A DNA stretch of 64,000 bases from an uncultured Archangium sp. (GCA_903905455.1 CAIVGN010000129.1:31600-95599), one strand, 5' to 3'; shown: positions 17,599-26,402, counted from the first letter of the stretch. Program-made: numbers and translations. The notes: generated from the sequence alone by a model not told the origin.

Positions 17599-18311
17599 GC
17601 GACGCTGAGGCCTCCGTCTACGCGAATGGTCTGCCCGGTGATGTACGGCGCCTGCGCGAGGAAGACGACCGCCTGAGCCACGTCCTCCGGACTGCCCTCG
17701 CGCCGCAAGGGAATGCGACCCAGGATGTCGCTTTTCTGCGCGGCCGTGGTCTCCGCCGCCATGGCCACCGGCCCGGGGGCGACGGCGTTGACGCGGATCT
17801 TCGGGCCCAGCTCCAGCGCCCAGGAGCGGGTGAGCTGGTCCAGGGCCGCCTTCGAGGCGAGGTAGTGCGAGAAGAAGTGCGTCGCGGTGTAGGCGTGGCT
17901 GACGGCCATGTCGGTGATGTTGATTACGCACCCCGCCCCGCTGGCCTCGAGCGCCGGTCGCAGCGCCTGGGTGAGCAGAAACGGAGCCACCACGTTCACC
18001 GAGAGCATGCGCTCTAACTGCGCGCGGGTGACGTCCGAGAAGTCGACGTGCTCGTAGGCCGCGGCGCTGTTGACCAGCACCTGGAGCTCGCCCACGCGCG
18101 CGGCCAGCGAGCCGGGGCCATCCGGCGAAGAGAGGTCAGCCTGCTCGACGCGCGCGGTGCGGCCCAGGGCGACGAGCTCGGCCACCACGGCCTCGGCCTC
18201 CATCACCGATCGGTGGGCGTGCACGATGACGTCGAAGCCGGCCCGACCCAACGCGAGCGCGATGGCACGACCCACGCGAATACCGCCTCCCGTCACGAGC
18301 GCCGTGGGCAT
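17595..18311 (-). CDS. Pteridine reductase/FolM-like short-chain dehydrogenase
   Basis: 238-residue SDR. The cofactor motif is TGGGIRVG, the TGxxxRxG form of pteridine reductases (PTR1) and FolM rather than the usual TGxxxGIG. The active site reads NITDMAV then SHYLASKAAL: the usual catalytic Ser is replaced by Asp, again as in PTR1/FolM (Asp-Tyr-Lys). It probably reduces dihydropterins with NADPH. Pterin neighbours folB, queD and folE support this. The start at 18311 has no strong ribosome site, and a GTG at 18332 is an alternative. Confidence 0.85.
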   Translation of the reverse strand: MPTALVTGGGIRVGRAIALALGRAGFDVIVHAHRSVMEAEAVVAELVALGRTARVEQADLSSPDGPGSLAARVGELQVLVNSAAAYEHVDFSDVTRAQLERMLSVNVVAPFLLTQALRPALEASGAGCVINITDMAVSHAYTATHFFSHYLASKAALDQLTRSWALELGPKIRVNAVAPGPVAMAAETTAAQKSDILGRIPLRREGSPEDVAQAVVFLAQAPYITGQTIRVDGGLSVA

Positions 18312-18343
18312 GGGCCGTGGAGTAGTCGCCACGGGGGAGGACT

Positions 18344-19591
18344 TCAATGGACTGTTGACGCCGGGGCGTGGATCTCTGCCGGGCCGAAGGCCACGAGGGC
18401 GGCGAGCCCCAGCTCGCAGGCCGCGACCACCCCACCGATGGCGAGCGCGAGCGGCAGCCCGGCCTTCTCGGAGAGCGCGGCGATCGACATGGGTACGAAG
18501 GCCGCCGGCACCGCCCCCAGGTGGTACACGAGGCCGACGCTCTTCGCGCGCAAGTGCGCCGGGAAGAGCGACGTGAGCAGCAGCGGCGTGGTCCCCGAGT
18601 AGCCGGCGCCGAAGAGCCCTCCGAGGAAGGCGCCCAGCGCCAGCGCGCCCGGGACGGCCCCCACGAAGAGCGGCGTGCACAGCGCCATGGCCACCGTGGG
18701 GACGATGATCGCCAGGGCCACGCCGCGCTTCATCGCCAGGGTGCCGCAGGCGATGGCCCCGACCATCATCCCCACGTTGAAGAGCGCCACGTGAAAGGCG
18801 ATGCCGCTCGCGTCCTGGCCCAGGCCCCGCAGGAGCGTCGAGTACAGCCCGTTGAGGCCGTAGTACCCGCCGAAGCCCAGCGCCAACACCCCCGAGCCCC
18901 AGGCGAGGCGCTTGAGGACCCCTGGGGTCGTCACCAGCGCGGAGAACGACGTGTCGGGTACCGTGGCCGAGGGCTCGGCGCGCGGCGGCTCCTTCACGAG
19001 GAAGCGCAACGGCAGCACCAGCACCGCCGGCACCGCCGCGACCAGGAAGAGCGCTCTCCACCCGAAGCGCGGCACGACCCAGGCCGAGGCGAGCGCGGCG
19101 AGGAGGTAGCCCACCGCCCAGCTCCCCTGCAGGACGCCCGAGGCGAGGCCCCGGCTGCGCTGCGGCCAGCGCTCCATGGCGAGGGTGACCCCGGCGGTCC
19201 ACTCGGCGCCCATGCCGAAGCCGAAGAGCGTGCGCAGCACGAGCACCACGGTGAACGAGGGGGCGAAGGCCACCGCGCCGTCGCAAGCGGCGAACCAGAC
19301 GATCGAGAGCAACAACGGCAACCGGCGGCCCCAGCGATCGGCTGCCCAGCCCGCCGCGACACCGCCCGCGAGGCGAACCAGGAGGGTCAGGGCAATCGAG
19401 AGCGTGGTGGTGGTGGCGGTGACCCCGAACTCCTTCATCAGGTCGGGCATCACCAGCAGGAACACCGTGAAGTCGAAGGCGTCGAGCACCCACCCGAACC
19501 AGGCCGCGCCAAACGCAGCCCATTGATCGCGGGACGGCTCTTTCCACCAGGGCTCGGGATGCGCGGCGACCACCGCGCGGCACCATCGCAC
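18344..19591 (-). CDS. MFS transporter (aromatic acid/sugar-acid symporter type)
   Basis: 415-residue membrane protein with about 12 hydrophobic segments. Signature loops include DRWGRRLPLL between TM2 and TM3, FGFGMGAEWTAG in TM4, and a central hydrophilic loop near residues 195-225. The N-terminal DAFDFTVFLLVMP resembles the AAHS/sialate-type MFS families with an acidic residue in TM1. The substrate is not deducible. It is upstream of the FolM-like gene by about 30 bases and may be co-transcribed with the pterin genes. Confidence 0.88.
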   Translation of the reverse strand: MRWCRAVVAAHPEPWWKEPSRDQWAAFGAAWFGWVLDAFDFTVFLLVMPDLMKEFGVTATTTTLSIALTLLVRLAGGVAAGWAADRWGRRLPLLLSIVWFAACDGAVAFAPSFTVVLVLRTLFGFGMGAEWTAGVTLAMERWPQRSRGLASGVLQGSWAVGYLLAALASAWVVPRFGWRALFLVAAVPAVLVLPLRFLVKEPPRAEPSATVPDTSFSALVTTPGVLKRLAWGSGVLALGFGGYYGLNGLYSTLLRGLGQDASGIAFHVALFNVGMMVGAIACGTLAMKRGVALAIIVPTVAMALCTPLFVGAVPGALALGAFLGGLFGAGYSGTTPLLLTSLFPAHLRAKSVGLVYHLGAVPAAFVPMSIAALSEKAGLPLALAIGGVVAACELGLAALVAFGPAEIHAPASTVH

Positions 19592-19612
19592 ACCGGCCCT
19601 TCAGAACGACCC

Positions 19613-19655
19613 GCGGAGTGGGAGGCCTCCCCCAGTGACGCGCCCCCCACTCCGC
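19613..19655. other. Long-stem hairpin between transporter and oxidoreductase genes
   Basis: GCGGAGTGGG (19613-19622) is exactly complementary to CCCACTCCGC (19646-19655), with a 23-base GC-rich loop. It lies 10 bases past the stop of the minus-strand oxidoreductase gene. No U-tract follows, so it may be a weak terminator or mRNA 3' stabiliser. Confidence 0.45.
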
Positions 19656-19665
19656 CCCTCTTCCC

Positions 19666-20316
19666 TTAGCGGACGATCTTGAAGTTGAAGGCGCCGGTCT
19701 TCATCGTGCCGTAGAGCCGCAGCCAGATGGGCAGCACCGACTCGGTGGCGCGCGCGGCGGTGATGTCGCCGACGTCGACGATCTCCTCGGGCTTCCACCC
19801 GAAGCTCTGCAGCAGGCCCTTCACCGTCTCCTTCGCCGCGGCGTCGTTGCCGGCCATGAAGGTGTGGTGCGACTCGGGCAGGAGCCGCGGGTTCACCATC
19901 AGCCCGCACCACATGGTGTTGAGCGCCTTGACCACGCGCGCCCTGGGGAACTCGCGCTGCAGCGCCTCGCCCAGCGAGTCGGTGTTCGAGAGGAACAGGC
20001 TCGGGGGCATGCCCTTCGAGAAGTCGAGCGGGTTGGACAGGTCGATAATCACCTTGCCCGCGGTGTGCTCGGCGCCGGCCATCTTGAAGGCCTCGATGGT
20101 GCCCGCGCCCAGGGTGGCGTTGATGACCAGCTCGCCGAACTTCGCAGCCTCGGCGAAGGCGCCGGTGCTCGCTTGGGGCCCCGACTTCTTCACCCACGCG
20201 AGCGCCTTCTCGTTGCTCGCGGTGCGGCTGCCCATCTTCACCTCGTGGCCGAGCTCGAGCAGCTTCGTGCCCAGGGTCTCACCCACGCTCCCGGTTCCAA
20301 AGACGCAGATCTTCAT
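19666..20316 (-). CDS. NADPH-dependent F420 reductase-like oxidoreductase
   Basis: 216-residue Rossmann protein beginning MKICVFGTGSVGETLGTKL, with GSRT after the second strand for NADP phosphate recognition and VIIDLSNPLDF and VKALNTMW further on. This matches the F420:NADP oxidoreductase (Npdg)/NAD-binding_2 family seen also in non-F420 bacteria. It is divergent from a LysR gene, with a perfect palindrome between them, so it is the likely regulated target. Confidence 0.85.
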   Translation of the reverse strand: MKICVFGTGSVGETLGTKLLELGHEVKMGSRTASNEKALAWVKKSGPQASTGAFAEAAKFGELVINATLGAGTIEAFKMAGAEHTAGKVIIDLSNPLDFSKGMPPSLFLSNTDSLGEALQREFPRARVVKALNTMWCGLMVNPRLLPESHHTFMAGNDAAAKETVKGLLQSFGWKPEEIVDVGDITAARATESVLPIWLRLYGTMKTGAFNFKIVR

Positions 20317-20371
20317 GGGGCGGAGCGTAAGCCCTGGCGATGGCCACCAGAAGACGCCCTCTGGCCATAGG

Positions 20372-20394
20372 ACTCATTCCAGACTGGAATGAGT
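20372..20394. promoter_or_regulatory. Perfect 23-bp palindrome, probable LysR operator
   Basis: Half-site ACTCATTCCAG at 20372-20382 is mirrored exactly at 20384-20394 around one central A. It lies in the 80-base gap between the divergent F420-type reductase gene and the LysR gene, ending three bases before the chosen LysR start. Perfect dyads of this size at such a place are typical autoregulatory sites. Binding would block LysR translation start or promoter access. The binder is inferred. Confidence 0.7.
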
Positions 20395-20396
20395 GG

Positions 20397-21287
20397 ATGG
20401 ACCGACTGCAGCAGATGCGGGTGTACGCGCGGGTCGTGGAGCGGGGCAGCCTCTCGCGCGCCGCGCAGGATCTCGCCACCACCCAGCCCACGGTGAGCAA
20501 GGCGCTCTCGGAGCTCGAGCGCAGCCTCAAGGTGCAGCTCCTGATGCGCAGCACCCGCCGGGTGACGGTGACCGATGCGGGGCGGCGCTTCTACGCGCGC
20601 TGCCGCACCATGCTCGAGACCTGGGACGAGGCGGCCCGCGAGGTGGGCGAAGAAACCTCGCTGCGCGGCGTGCTGCGCGTCCACGGCCCGGTGGTGCTCG
20701 GGGAAATGTACCTGGGGCCCATCGCGGTCGACTTCCAGCGCAAGCACCCGCTGGTGCGCTGCGATCTCACCTTCCTCGACGGCTTCGTGGACCTGGTGGC
20801 CGAGCGCGCCGATCTCGCCGTGCGCCTGGGGACCATCAGCGATCCCTCGGTGGTGCGCCGCAAGCTGGGGATCATGCGCCGCCTGTTGGTGTGCTCGCCC
20901 GAGTACCTGCGCGGCAAGGGCGCGCCGAAGAAGCCGCAAGACCTCAAGACCTGGGACTGGGTGCGCTTCTCGGGCCTCGCGGGCGGCGACTCGCAACAGG
21001 TGGGCAAGGAGACCGTGGCCTTCACCCCGACCTTCGTGGCCAACAACGCGGTGGTGCTCAAGGACGCGCTGCTCAAGGGCCTGGGGGTGGGCATCGTCAC
21101 CGAGTGGCTGGTGACCAGGGAGCTCAAGACCGGGCGACTGGTGGAGGTGTTGCCCCGGCACCCGGTGGCGAACCTCGAGACCAGCGTGGTGTTCCCCTCG
21201 CCGCGCTTCGTGCCGCTCCGGGTGCGCGCCTTCGTCGAGGCCATGGAGAAGGGCCTCAAGACCGCGATGATCGCCCCTCAGCCCTGA
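20397..21287 (+). CDS. LysR-family transcriptional regulator
   Basis: 296-residue regulator. The N-terminal winged HTH (residues 1-60) reads MDRLQQMRVYARVVERGSLS, then TTQPTVSKALSELE. The substrate-binding domain follows from about residue 90. I start at the ATG at 20397, where the family homology begins. An ATG at 20340 in frame would place the palindrome inside the gene. It probably controls itself and the divergent reductase. Its last 10 bases overlap the convergent Rieske gene. Confidence 0.9.
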   Translation: MDRLQQMRVYARVVERGSLSRAAQDLATTQPTVSKALSELERSLKVQLLMRSTRRVTVTDAGRRFYARCRTMLETWDEAAREVGEETSLRGVLRVHGPVVLGEMYLGPIAVDFQRKHPLVRCDLTFLDGFVDLVAERADLAVRLGTISDPSVVRRKLGIMRRLLVCSPEYLRGKGAPKKPQDLKTWDWVRFSGLAGGDSQQVGKETVAFTPTFVANNAVVLKDALLKGLGVGIVTEWLVTRELKTGRLVEVLPRHPVANLETSVVFPSPRFVPLRVRAFVEAMEKGLKTAMIAPQP

Positions 21288-21589
21288 GGCTTGCGCCGGG
21301 CGAAGATGCGACCGTCCTCTTCCTTCACCTCGAAGCACTCCACCTTCGCGCCCTGGGGAAAGAAGGCCTTGCCGTCGCGCAAATCGAAGCTCCACGCGTG
21401 GAGCGGGCAGTACAGGTGGTAGCCCTGCAGGTCGCCGCGGCCCAGCTCCCCGTTGCGGTGCGGGCACACGTTGTCGATGGCGTAGACCACCCCGTGGACG
21501 CGGGCGAGGGCCAGGTCGCGGCCCTCTGCGTGCACCACGGTGCGCTCCCCTTCCTTCAGCTCCGACGAGGCGAGCAGCGGGACGAACAT
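21278..21589 (-). CDS. Rieske [2Fe-2S] ferredoxin-like protein
   Basis: 103-residue soluble Rieske domain. Ligands are in CPHRNGELGRG (CxH) and YCPLHAWSFD (CxxH), with the usual VDNVCPH-type lead-in. It resembles NirD or dioxygenase ferredoxin components. It starts at an ATG sharing one base with the stop of the TPP-enzyme gene (TGATG), so the two proteins are made together. No oxygenase or nitrite reductase large subunit is nearby. An electron-transfer or protective role for the TPP enzyme is only an inference. Confidence 0.88.
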   Translation of the reverse strand: MFVPLLASSELKEGERTVVHAEGRDLALARVHGVVYAIDNVCPHRNGELGRGDLQGYHLYCPLHAWSFDLRDGKAFFPQGAKVECFEVKEEDGRIFARRKPQG

Positions 21590-23235
21590 CAGACCGCGTA
21601 GCCCATGGCGCCTGACTTCTCGGGGGCCTGCGGGTCGATCATCACGTTGACGCAGGCCACCGTGTTCGACTTGACGGCGCGCTCCAGGGCCCCGCGGATC
21701 TCGGAGGGCTCGGTCACCAGCTCCCCCCACCCGCCCATGGCCTTGACGATCTCGTCGTAGCGGGTCGGCGCGAGCAGCGTGGCCGGCGACTTGTCTTCGC
21801 CAAACATCTGCACCTGGGGCACGCGGATCTGGCCCCACGCCGCGTCGTTGCCCACGACGATCACCATCGGCAGCTTGAACCGGATGGCCGTCTCGAAGTC
21901 GAAGCCGTTGAACCCGAACGAGCCGTCACCCTGGATCACCCAGATGGTGCGCTCGGGGAACAGCGACTTGGCAGCCAGGGCGAAGGGCGCGCCCACGCCC
22001 AGGCAGCCCAGCGCCCCGGGGTCGAGCCAGCGGCCCGGGTTCTTCACCTCGAGCACCTTGGCGGTCATGGCCACGTAGTTGCCGCCGTCGCAGATGAACA
22101 TCGGGTCGCCGCTCGAGTTGGCGACGTCGTTGATCTCCTTCGCCAGCCGGTAGTGGTGAATGGGCTTGTCGTCGGTGAACCACTTGGCGATGCCGGCGAC
22201 CTTCTTCTTCTCCGCCTCCTTGAGCGAGGCGAGGTGGGCCGAGCGATCGGCCTTCGGCACGGCGGCGGTGAGCTGGGTGAGCGCCAGCGCCACGTCGGCG
22301 ACGATGCCCACCTCCACGGCGCGGTTGCGGCCCACCTCGGTGGGGTCGATGTCGATCTGGATGATCTTCGAGTCGGCGCTGAACGTCGGCTCGCCGCCGT
22401 AGTTGAGGCGGAAGTCGAAGGGCGTGCCCACCACCAGCACCACGTCGGCGCCGGTGAGCGCGTCCTTGCGGGTGTGCTGGAAGAACGAGGGGTGATCCGA
22501 GGGGAGGCACCCGCGGCCCGCGCCGTTGAGGAACACCGGCACGCCGGTCTTGTCGCAGAAGGCCTTGAGCGCCTCGGTGGCGTTGTCCCAGTAGATCGAC
22601 CCGCCGGCGATCATCGCGGGCTTCTTCGCGTTGGCCAGCAGCGCGGCGGCCTGCTCGATCTTCCTCGGGTCGGGCGCGATGCGCGCGTCGGTGCGGTACT
22701 GCACCACCGGCGCCAGCACCTCCTCGTCGGCGAAGTCACACAGCACGTCCCAGGCCAGTTCGAGGAACACGGGGCCGGGCCGGCCGGTGAGCATCGTGCG
22801 GAAGGCCTTGGCGAAGTACGAGGGAATGAGGTCGGGCCTGGGCACCCGGTCGCTCCACTTGGTGATGCGCTGGAAGAGCTCGATCTGCGGGATCTCCTGC
22901 AGCGAGCCGCGGCTCTGGTTCGAGATCGGCGCGGCGCCCCCCAGGAGCAGCATGGGCGAGTTGGCGAGGAAGGCGTTGGCCACGCCGGTCAGCGCGTCGG
23001 TCACGCCGGGGCCCGCGGTGACCACGGCCACCCCGACGCCGCGGGTGAGGCGGGCGTAGGCGTCGGCGGCGTGGGCGGCGGCCTGCTCGTGGCGGGTGTC
23101 GATGATCTTGATCCCCTCCTCCACGCAGCCTGCGTAGATGGGCGCGATGTGGAGCCCGGAGAGCGTGAAGAGGTGCTTCACGTTTTCCTTCTTGAGCATC
23201 TTCGCGACGAGCTGACCGCCAGTGAGCATTGCCAT
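21589..23235 (-). CDS. Thiamine diphosphate enzyme (2-hydroxyacyl-CoA lyase/acetolactate synthase family)
   Basis: 548-residue ThDP-dependent enzyme. The activating Glu is in DTRHEQAAAHAAD. AVVTAGPGVTDALTGVANAF and the PYR, central and PP domains follow in order. The ThDP/Mg motif is GDGSFGFNGFDFETA...VVGNDAAW (GDG-x(~25)-N). The N-terminal half reads most like 2-hydroxyacyl-CoA lyase or oxalyl-CoA decarboxylase rather than biosynthetic IlvB, and no small ilvN-type subunit is present. The start at 23235 (or 23229) is chosen because further upstream frame would overlap the divergent gene at 23330. Confidence 0.85.
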   Translation of the reverse strand: MAMLTGGQLVAKMLKKENVKHLFTLSGLHIAPIYAGCVEEGIKIIDTRHEQAAAHAADAYARLTRGVGVAVVTAGPGVTDALTGVANAFLANSPMLLLGGAAPISNQSRGSLQEIPQIELFQRITKWSDRVPRPDLIPSYFAKAFRTMLTGRPGPVFLELAWDVLCDFADEEVLAPVVQYRTDARIAPDPRKIEQAAALLANAKKPAMIAGGSIYWDNATEALKAFCDKTGVPVFLNGAGRGCLPSDHPSFFQHTRKDALTGADVVLVVGTPFDFRLNYGGEPTFSADSKIIQIDIDPTEVGRNRAVEVGIVADVALALTQLTAAVPKADRSAHLASLKEAEKKKVAGIAKWFTDDKPIHHYRLAKEINDVANSSGDPMFICDGGNYVAMTAKVLEVKNPGRWLDPGALGCLGVGAPFALAAKSLFPERTIWVIQGDGSFGFNGFDFETAIRFKLPMVIVVGNDAAWGQIRVPQVQMFGEDKSPATLLAPTRYDEIVKAMGGWGELVTEPSEIRGALERAVKSNTVACVNVMIDPQAPEKSGAMGYAV

Positions 23236-23329
23236 GGTGGCGAGACCGAAGACCACTCGGCGGGGCGATGCAACGAGCAGATCGAGAAACGAGGCGCCCC
23301 CCCGGGGTGCGTCGCTGTAGAGAGGCTTC

Positions 23330-24115
23330 ATGAAGAAAGCAGTCGCAGTCGAGGTGATCGCGTCTGAGCACGGGCTCGTGGTGATCGGCGGCCGGGGGCC
23401 GGGCACGCGGGTGTGGTTCCGCCCCGCGAACAAGGCGCGCCTCTCGGAGCGGCTGACCGAGTTCAACATGCCCTTCGAGGCCCCGCGCGGGGTGCCGGCG
23501 GCGCTGCTGCCCTCGGGCAAGCTGCTGGTGGTCGGCCGCAACTCCGAGTCGTTGACGGTGGAGGTCGATCGTTCGCCGCAGCCTGGCCCGCGCGTCGGCC
23601 CGGTGGAGATCGAGGGGCTCTCGCCCGACGGCGTGGCCTTCGGGCGCGGGCCCCAGTTCTTCCGCTACGTCGAGGGGTCCTGGCGCGCGGAGGGCCCGGC
23701 AGCCGGCCCCGAGCCGCGCCCCGTGCGGGCGGCCGACGGCGGCCTCGCGATCGGCGCCGACGGCGACGCCTGGCTGGCGCCCACGTGGAAGAAGGTTCCC
23801 TTGAAGACCAAGGCGAAGCTCAACTGCATCGCCGGCGCGTGGATCGGTGGCGCCGGGGTGGCCCTCGAGCGCAAGGGCAAGCTCTTCAAGCTCCACCAGA
23901 TCGGCAACGAGGTCACCGCGATCTGCGCCTGGAAGAAGGGCGCGTTGCTCGTGGTCGGGGGGTTGCTCTTCGACCTTTCGGGCAAGCCGGTGAAGGCGCC
24001 CCCCAACCTCACCTCGATCAGTTCGTGGAACGACGAGCTGTGGTGCGTGAGCCGGGGCGGGCTGTACTCGAGCACCGACGCGCGCGCCTGGCGTCGAAAG
24101 GCGTTGCCGAAATGA
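23330..24115 (+). CDS. Conserved hypothetical, beta-propeller-like
   Basis: 261 residues with no recognised family. The sequence alternates short beta-strand-like segments with Gly/Trp turns (GLVVIGGRGPGTRVWF, LLVVGRNS, GDAWLAPTWKKVP, LWCVSRGGLYSSTDARAW), as in WD/kelch-type propellers or sorting-domain repeats. There is no signal peptide. It precedes the ATP-grasp-like gene by 25 bases and is probably in the same transcript. Confidence 0.65.
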   Translation: MKKAVAVEVIASEHGLVVIGGRGPGTRVWFRPANKARLSERLTEFNMPFEAPRGVPAALLPSGKLLVVGRNSESLTVEVDRSPQPGPRVGPVEIEGLSPDGVAFGRGPQFFRYVEGSWRAEGPAAGPEPRPVRAADGGLAIGADGDAWLAPTWKKVPLKTKAKLNCIAGAWIGGAGVALERKGKLFKLHQIGNEVTAICAWKKGALLVVGGLLFDLSGKPVKAPPNLTSISSWNDELWCVSRGGLYSSTDARAWRRKALPK

Positions 24116-24140
24116 GCCGGGGCGGTGACAACTCCCGCCC

Positions 24141-25616
24141 ATGAGCCTGACTGAAAAAGAACGAGCGGACCTGGTTCACGCGCTGACGTGGGACGCGAAG
24201 CGCTTCGGCCAGGAGCTCGCCGACACCGCCTACGCCCGCGGCCTGGCCGTCACCAACAAGGACGACGGCACCACCAAGCCCATCCCCATCACCGCGACGC
24301 CGGTGATCGTCGACGCCGAGGAACTCCAGCGCCGGCAGCAGCTGGCGGCCCGCCTCGCCTCGGCGACCCTCAAGATGTCGCGGGCGGTGCTCGCCAACCC
24401 CGATCGCCAGGAGATCGTGCTCGGGGGCCTCTCGCCCCTCGAGCGGGAGCTCGCCGCGGCCACGTTCTCGCGGCTCGAGACCCTGGTGACCACGCGCGTC
24501 GACTTCTTCGTGGGCGACGTGGTCAGCGCCCTCGAGGTCAACGCCACCATCCCCGCCATGCAGGGCTACTCGGACATCGCGGCCAACACCTTCCTCGAGG
24601 TGGTCGGCCGCACCTGGGGCGCGAAGGATCACGTCATCGCCGCCTGGCAGGCGAAGAACGGCAGCAACGCGCTGGCGCTCTACCGCGCGCTGCTCCAGGG
24701 CTACGCGCAGGTGAGGCCCGGCAAGACGCCCGAGCGCATCGCGCTGCTCTCGCGGCGCAACGACGCGCAGCTCACCGAGCAGAACTACCTCTGCGAGCGC
24801 TTCCGCGAGTGGGGCGCCGACGCCGACATCGTGCACCCCGATCAGCTCTCGGGCACCGACGCGGTGATGGCCCACGGAAAGAAGTACGACCTGGTCTACC
24901 GCCACGTCTTCGTGCGCCGCCTCGAGGAGCCGGGCCTGGAGGGCGCGGCCTACGTGAAGGCGCTGCTCGCCGAGCCCAACGGCACCCGGGCGGTGGTGCT
25001 CAACCCGCCGGCCTCGCAGGTCGAGGTGAAGGCCGTCTTCGCGCTGCTCTCGCAGGCCCTCGACGACTCGCGGCTCGCCCAGGAAGCGCGCCTGAGCGAC
25101 GTGGAGCTCGAGGCGATCAAGGAGAGCGTGCCGTGGACGCGGCACTTCCGCGGGGAGGCGCTGGCCGCGGAGGTCGCGGCGAACCCCGACAAGTACGTGC
25201 TCAAGCGCAGCTGGGACTACGGCGGCCGAGCGGTCTTCGTCGGCCGCACCCGCGGCGAGCCGGGCTTCACGGAGCGGGTGAAGACCGCCTACGGCGAGGC
25301 GCTCGACTGGGCAGGCCTGTGCGCCCGGGCGGTGGTCGACCCGGTCGGTGGCGGCTTCGTGGTGCAGCAGGTGATCGACATCCAGCCCGAGGCGCACCTG
25401 CTGTGCAGCGGCCCGGCCCAGATTCCCACCGAGCTGTATGTCGATTTCTCGACCTACGCGTCCGTGGGGCTCGGTGACCAACCCAGATGGGGGGGCGTGT
25501 GCCGCGGTTCGATCTCGCACATCGTGAACATCGTGGGCGGGGGCGGTGTTCTCCCGTTGATCACCACCGAGGTCGCGCGCAGCCTGCTCATGGCGTACCG
25601 CGCCTGGGGTCAGTAG
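24141..25616 (+). CDS. Circularly permuted ATP-grasp-like protein, function unknown
   Basis: 491 residues. Two segments recall circularly permuted ATP-grasp enzymes: LEVNATIPAMQGYSDIAAN (metal/ATP side, about residues 133-151) and KYVLKRSWDYGGRAVFVG (Lys plus Gly-rich loop, about 350-370). These folds ligate amino acids, glutathionylspermidine or peptides, but the substrate here is unknown. A second Gly-rich loop near the C-terminus (NIVGGGGVLPL) is unusual. It is followed by the BI-1-like gene after 37 bases. The family call is by motif inspection only. Confidence 0.55.
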   Translation: MSLTEKERADLVHALTWDAKRFGQELADTAYARGLAVTNKDDGTTKPIPITATPVIVDAEELQRRQQLAARLASATLKMSRAVLANPDRQEIVLGGLSPLERELAAATFSRLETLVTTRVDFFVGDVVSALEVNATIPAMQGYSDIAANTFLEVVGRTWGAKDHVIAAWQAKNGSNALALYRALLQGYAQVRPGKTPERIALLSRRNDAQLTEQNYLCERFREWGADADIVHPDQLSGTDAVMAHGKKYDLVYRHVFVRRLEEPGLEGAAYVKALLAEPNGTRAVVLNPPASQVEVKAVFALLSQALDDSRLAQEARLSDVELEAIKESVPWTRHFRGEALAAEVAANPDKYVLKRSWDYGGRAVFVGRTRGEPGFTERVKTAYGEALDWAGLCARAVVDPVGGGFVVQQVIDIQPEAHLLCSGPAQIPTELYVDFSTYASVGLGDQPRWGGVCRGSISHIVNIVGGGGVLPLITTEVARSLLMAYRAWGQ

Positions 25617-25653
25617 ATGGAGCCGTCACCTCTTCTCGAAGGAGCCCTCGCAC

Positions 25654-26358
25654 ATGCGTAACCCCAACCCCGGCTACTCGTATTCGCCCTCTGCCAACGA
25701 CGTGCTCGCGGAAGAGTCGTCGCGGGCCTTCATGCAGCGCGTCTACTGGTGGATGTCGGTCGGCCTGGCCCTCACCGGCGGCATCGCCTTCACCGTGGCC
25801 TCGAGCCAGCAGCTGACCGCGCTGGTGCTGCCCTTCTTCTTCCCCCTGCTCATCGCCGAGCTGGCGGTGGTCTTCCTCTTCTCGTTCGTGCAGTCGAAGG
25901 TCAGCGGGGCCGTCGCGGCGGGCATGTTCCTGCTCTACGCGGTGCTCAGCGGGCTCACGTTCTCCACCATCTTTCTGCAGTACCAGCTGGGCAGCATCGG
26001 CACCGCCTTCGCCATCTCGGCGGGCACCTTCGGCGCCATGAGCCTCTACGGCACGGTCACCAAGAAGGACCTCAGCGGCTGGGGCTCGTTCCTGATGATG
26101 GGCCTCGTGGGCATCATCATCGCGGGCATCGTGAACATCTTCGTGCAGTCGGACATGCTGGGCTTCGTCAAGAGCTGCGCGGCCGTGCTGATCTTCGCGG
26201 GCCTGACGGCCTACGACACGCAGAAGCTCCGCCAGTTCCACGCGCAGAGCGGGTTCTCGTCGGCCATGTCGCTGTCGATCTCCGGCGCGCTGATGCTGTA
26301 CCTCGACTTCGTCAACCTGTTCCTCAACATCCTCCGGTTGCTGGGTCGCCGCCGTTAA
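25654..26358 (+). CDS. Bax inhibitor-1/YbhL family membrane protein
   Basis: 234-residue integral membrane protein with seven hydrophobic segments. The family signature near the C-terminus is LTAYDTQKLRQF, containing the Asp pair partner of the BI-1 calcium/proton channel fold. The N-terminal 25 residues are cytoplasmic and Asn/Pro-rich. It probably affects ion leak or quality control in the inner membrane. The bacterial role is poorly defined. Confidence 0.9.
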   Translation: MRNPNPGYSYSPSANDVLAEESSRAFMQRVYWWMSVGLALTGGIAFTVASSQQLTALVLPFFFPLLIAELAVVFLFSFVQSKVSGAVAAGMFLLYAVLSGLTFSTIFLQYQLGSIGTAFAISAGTFGAMSLYGTVTKKDLSGWGSFLMMGLVGIIIAGIVNIFVQSDMLGFVKSCAAVLIFAGLTAYDTQKLRQFHAQSGFSSAMSLSISGALMLYLDFVNLFLNILRLLGRRR

Positions 26359-26402
26359 TCAGTGACTGATCCGCGGCCCGGGGTGTGGTCGGCTCCCGGG
26401 CC

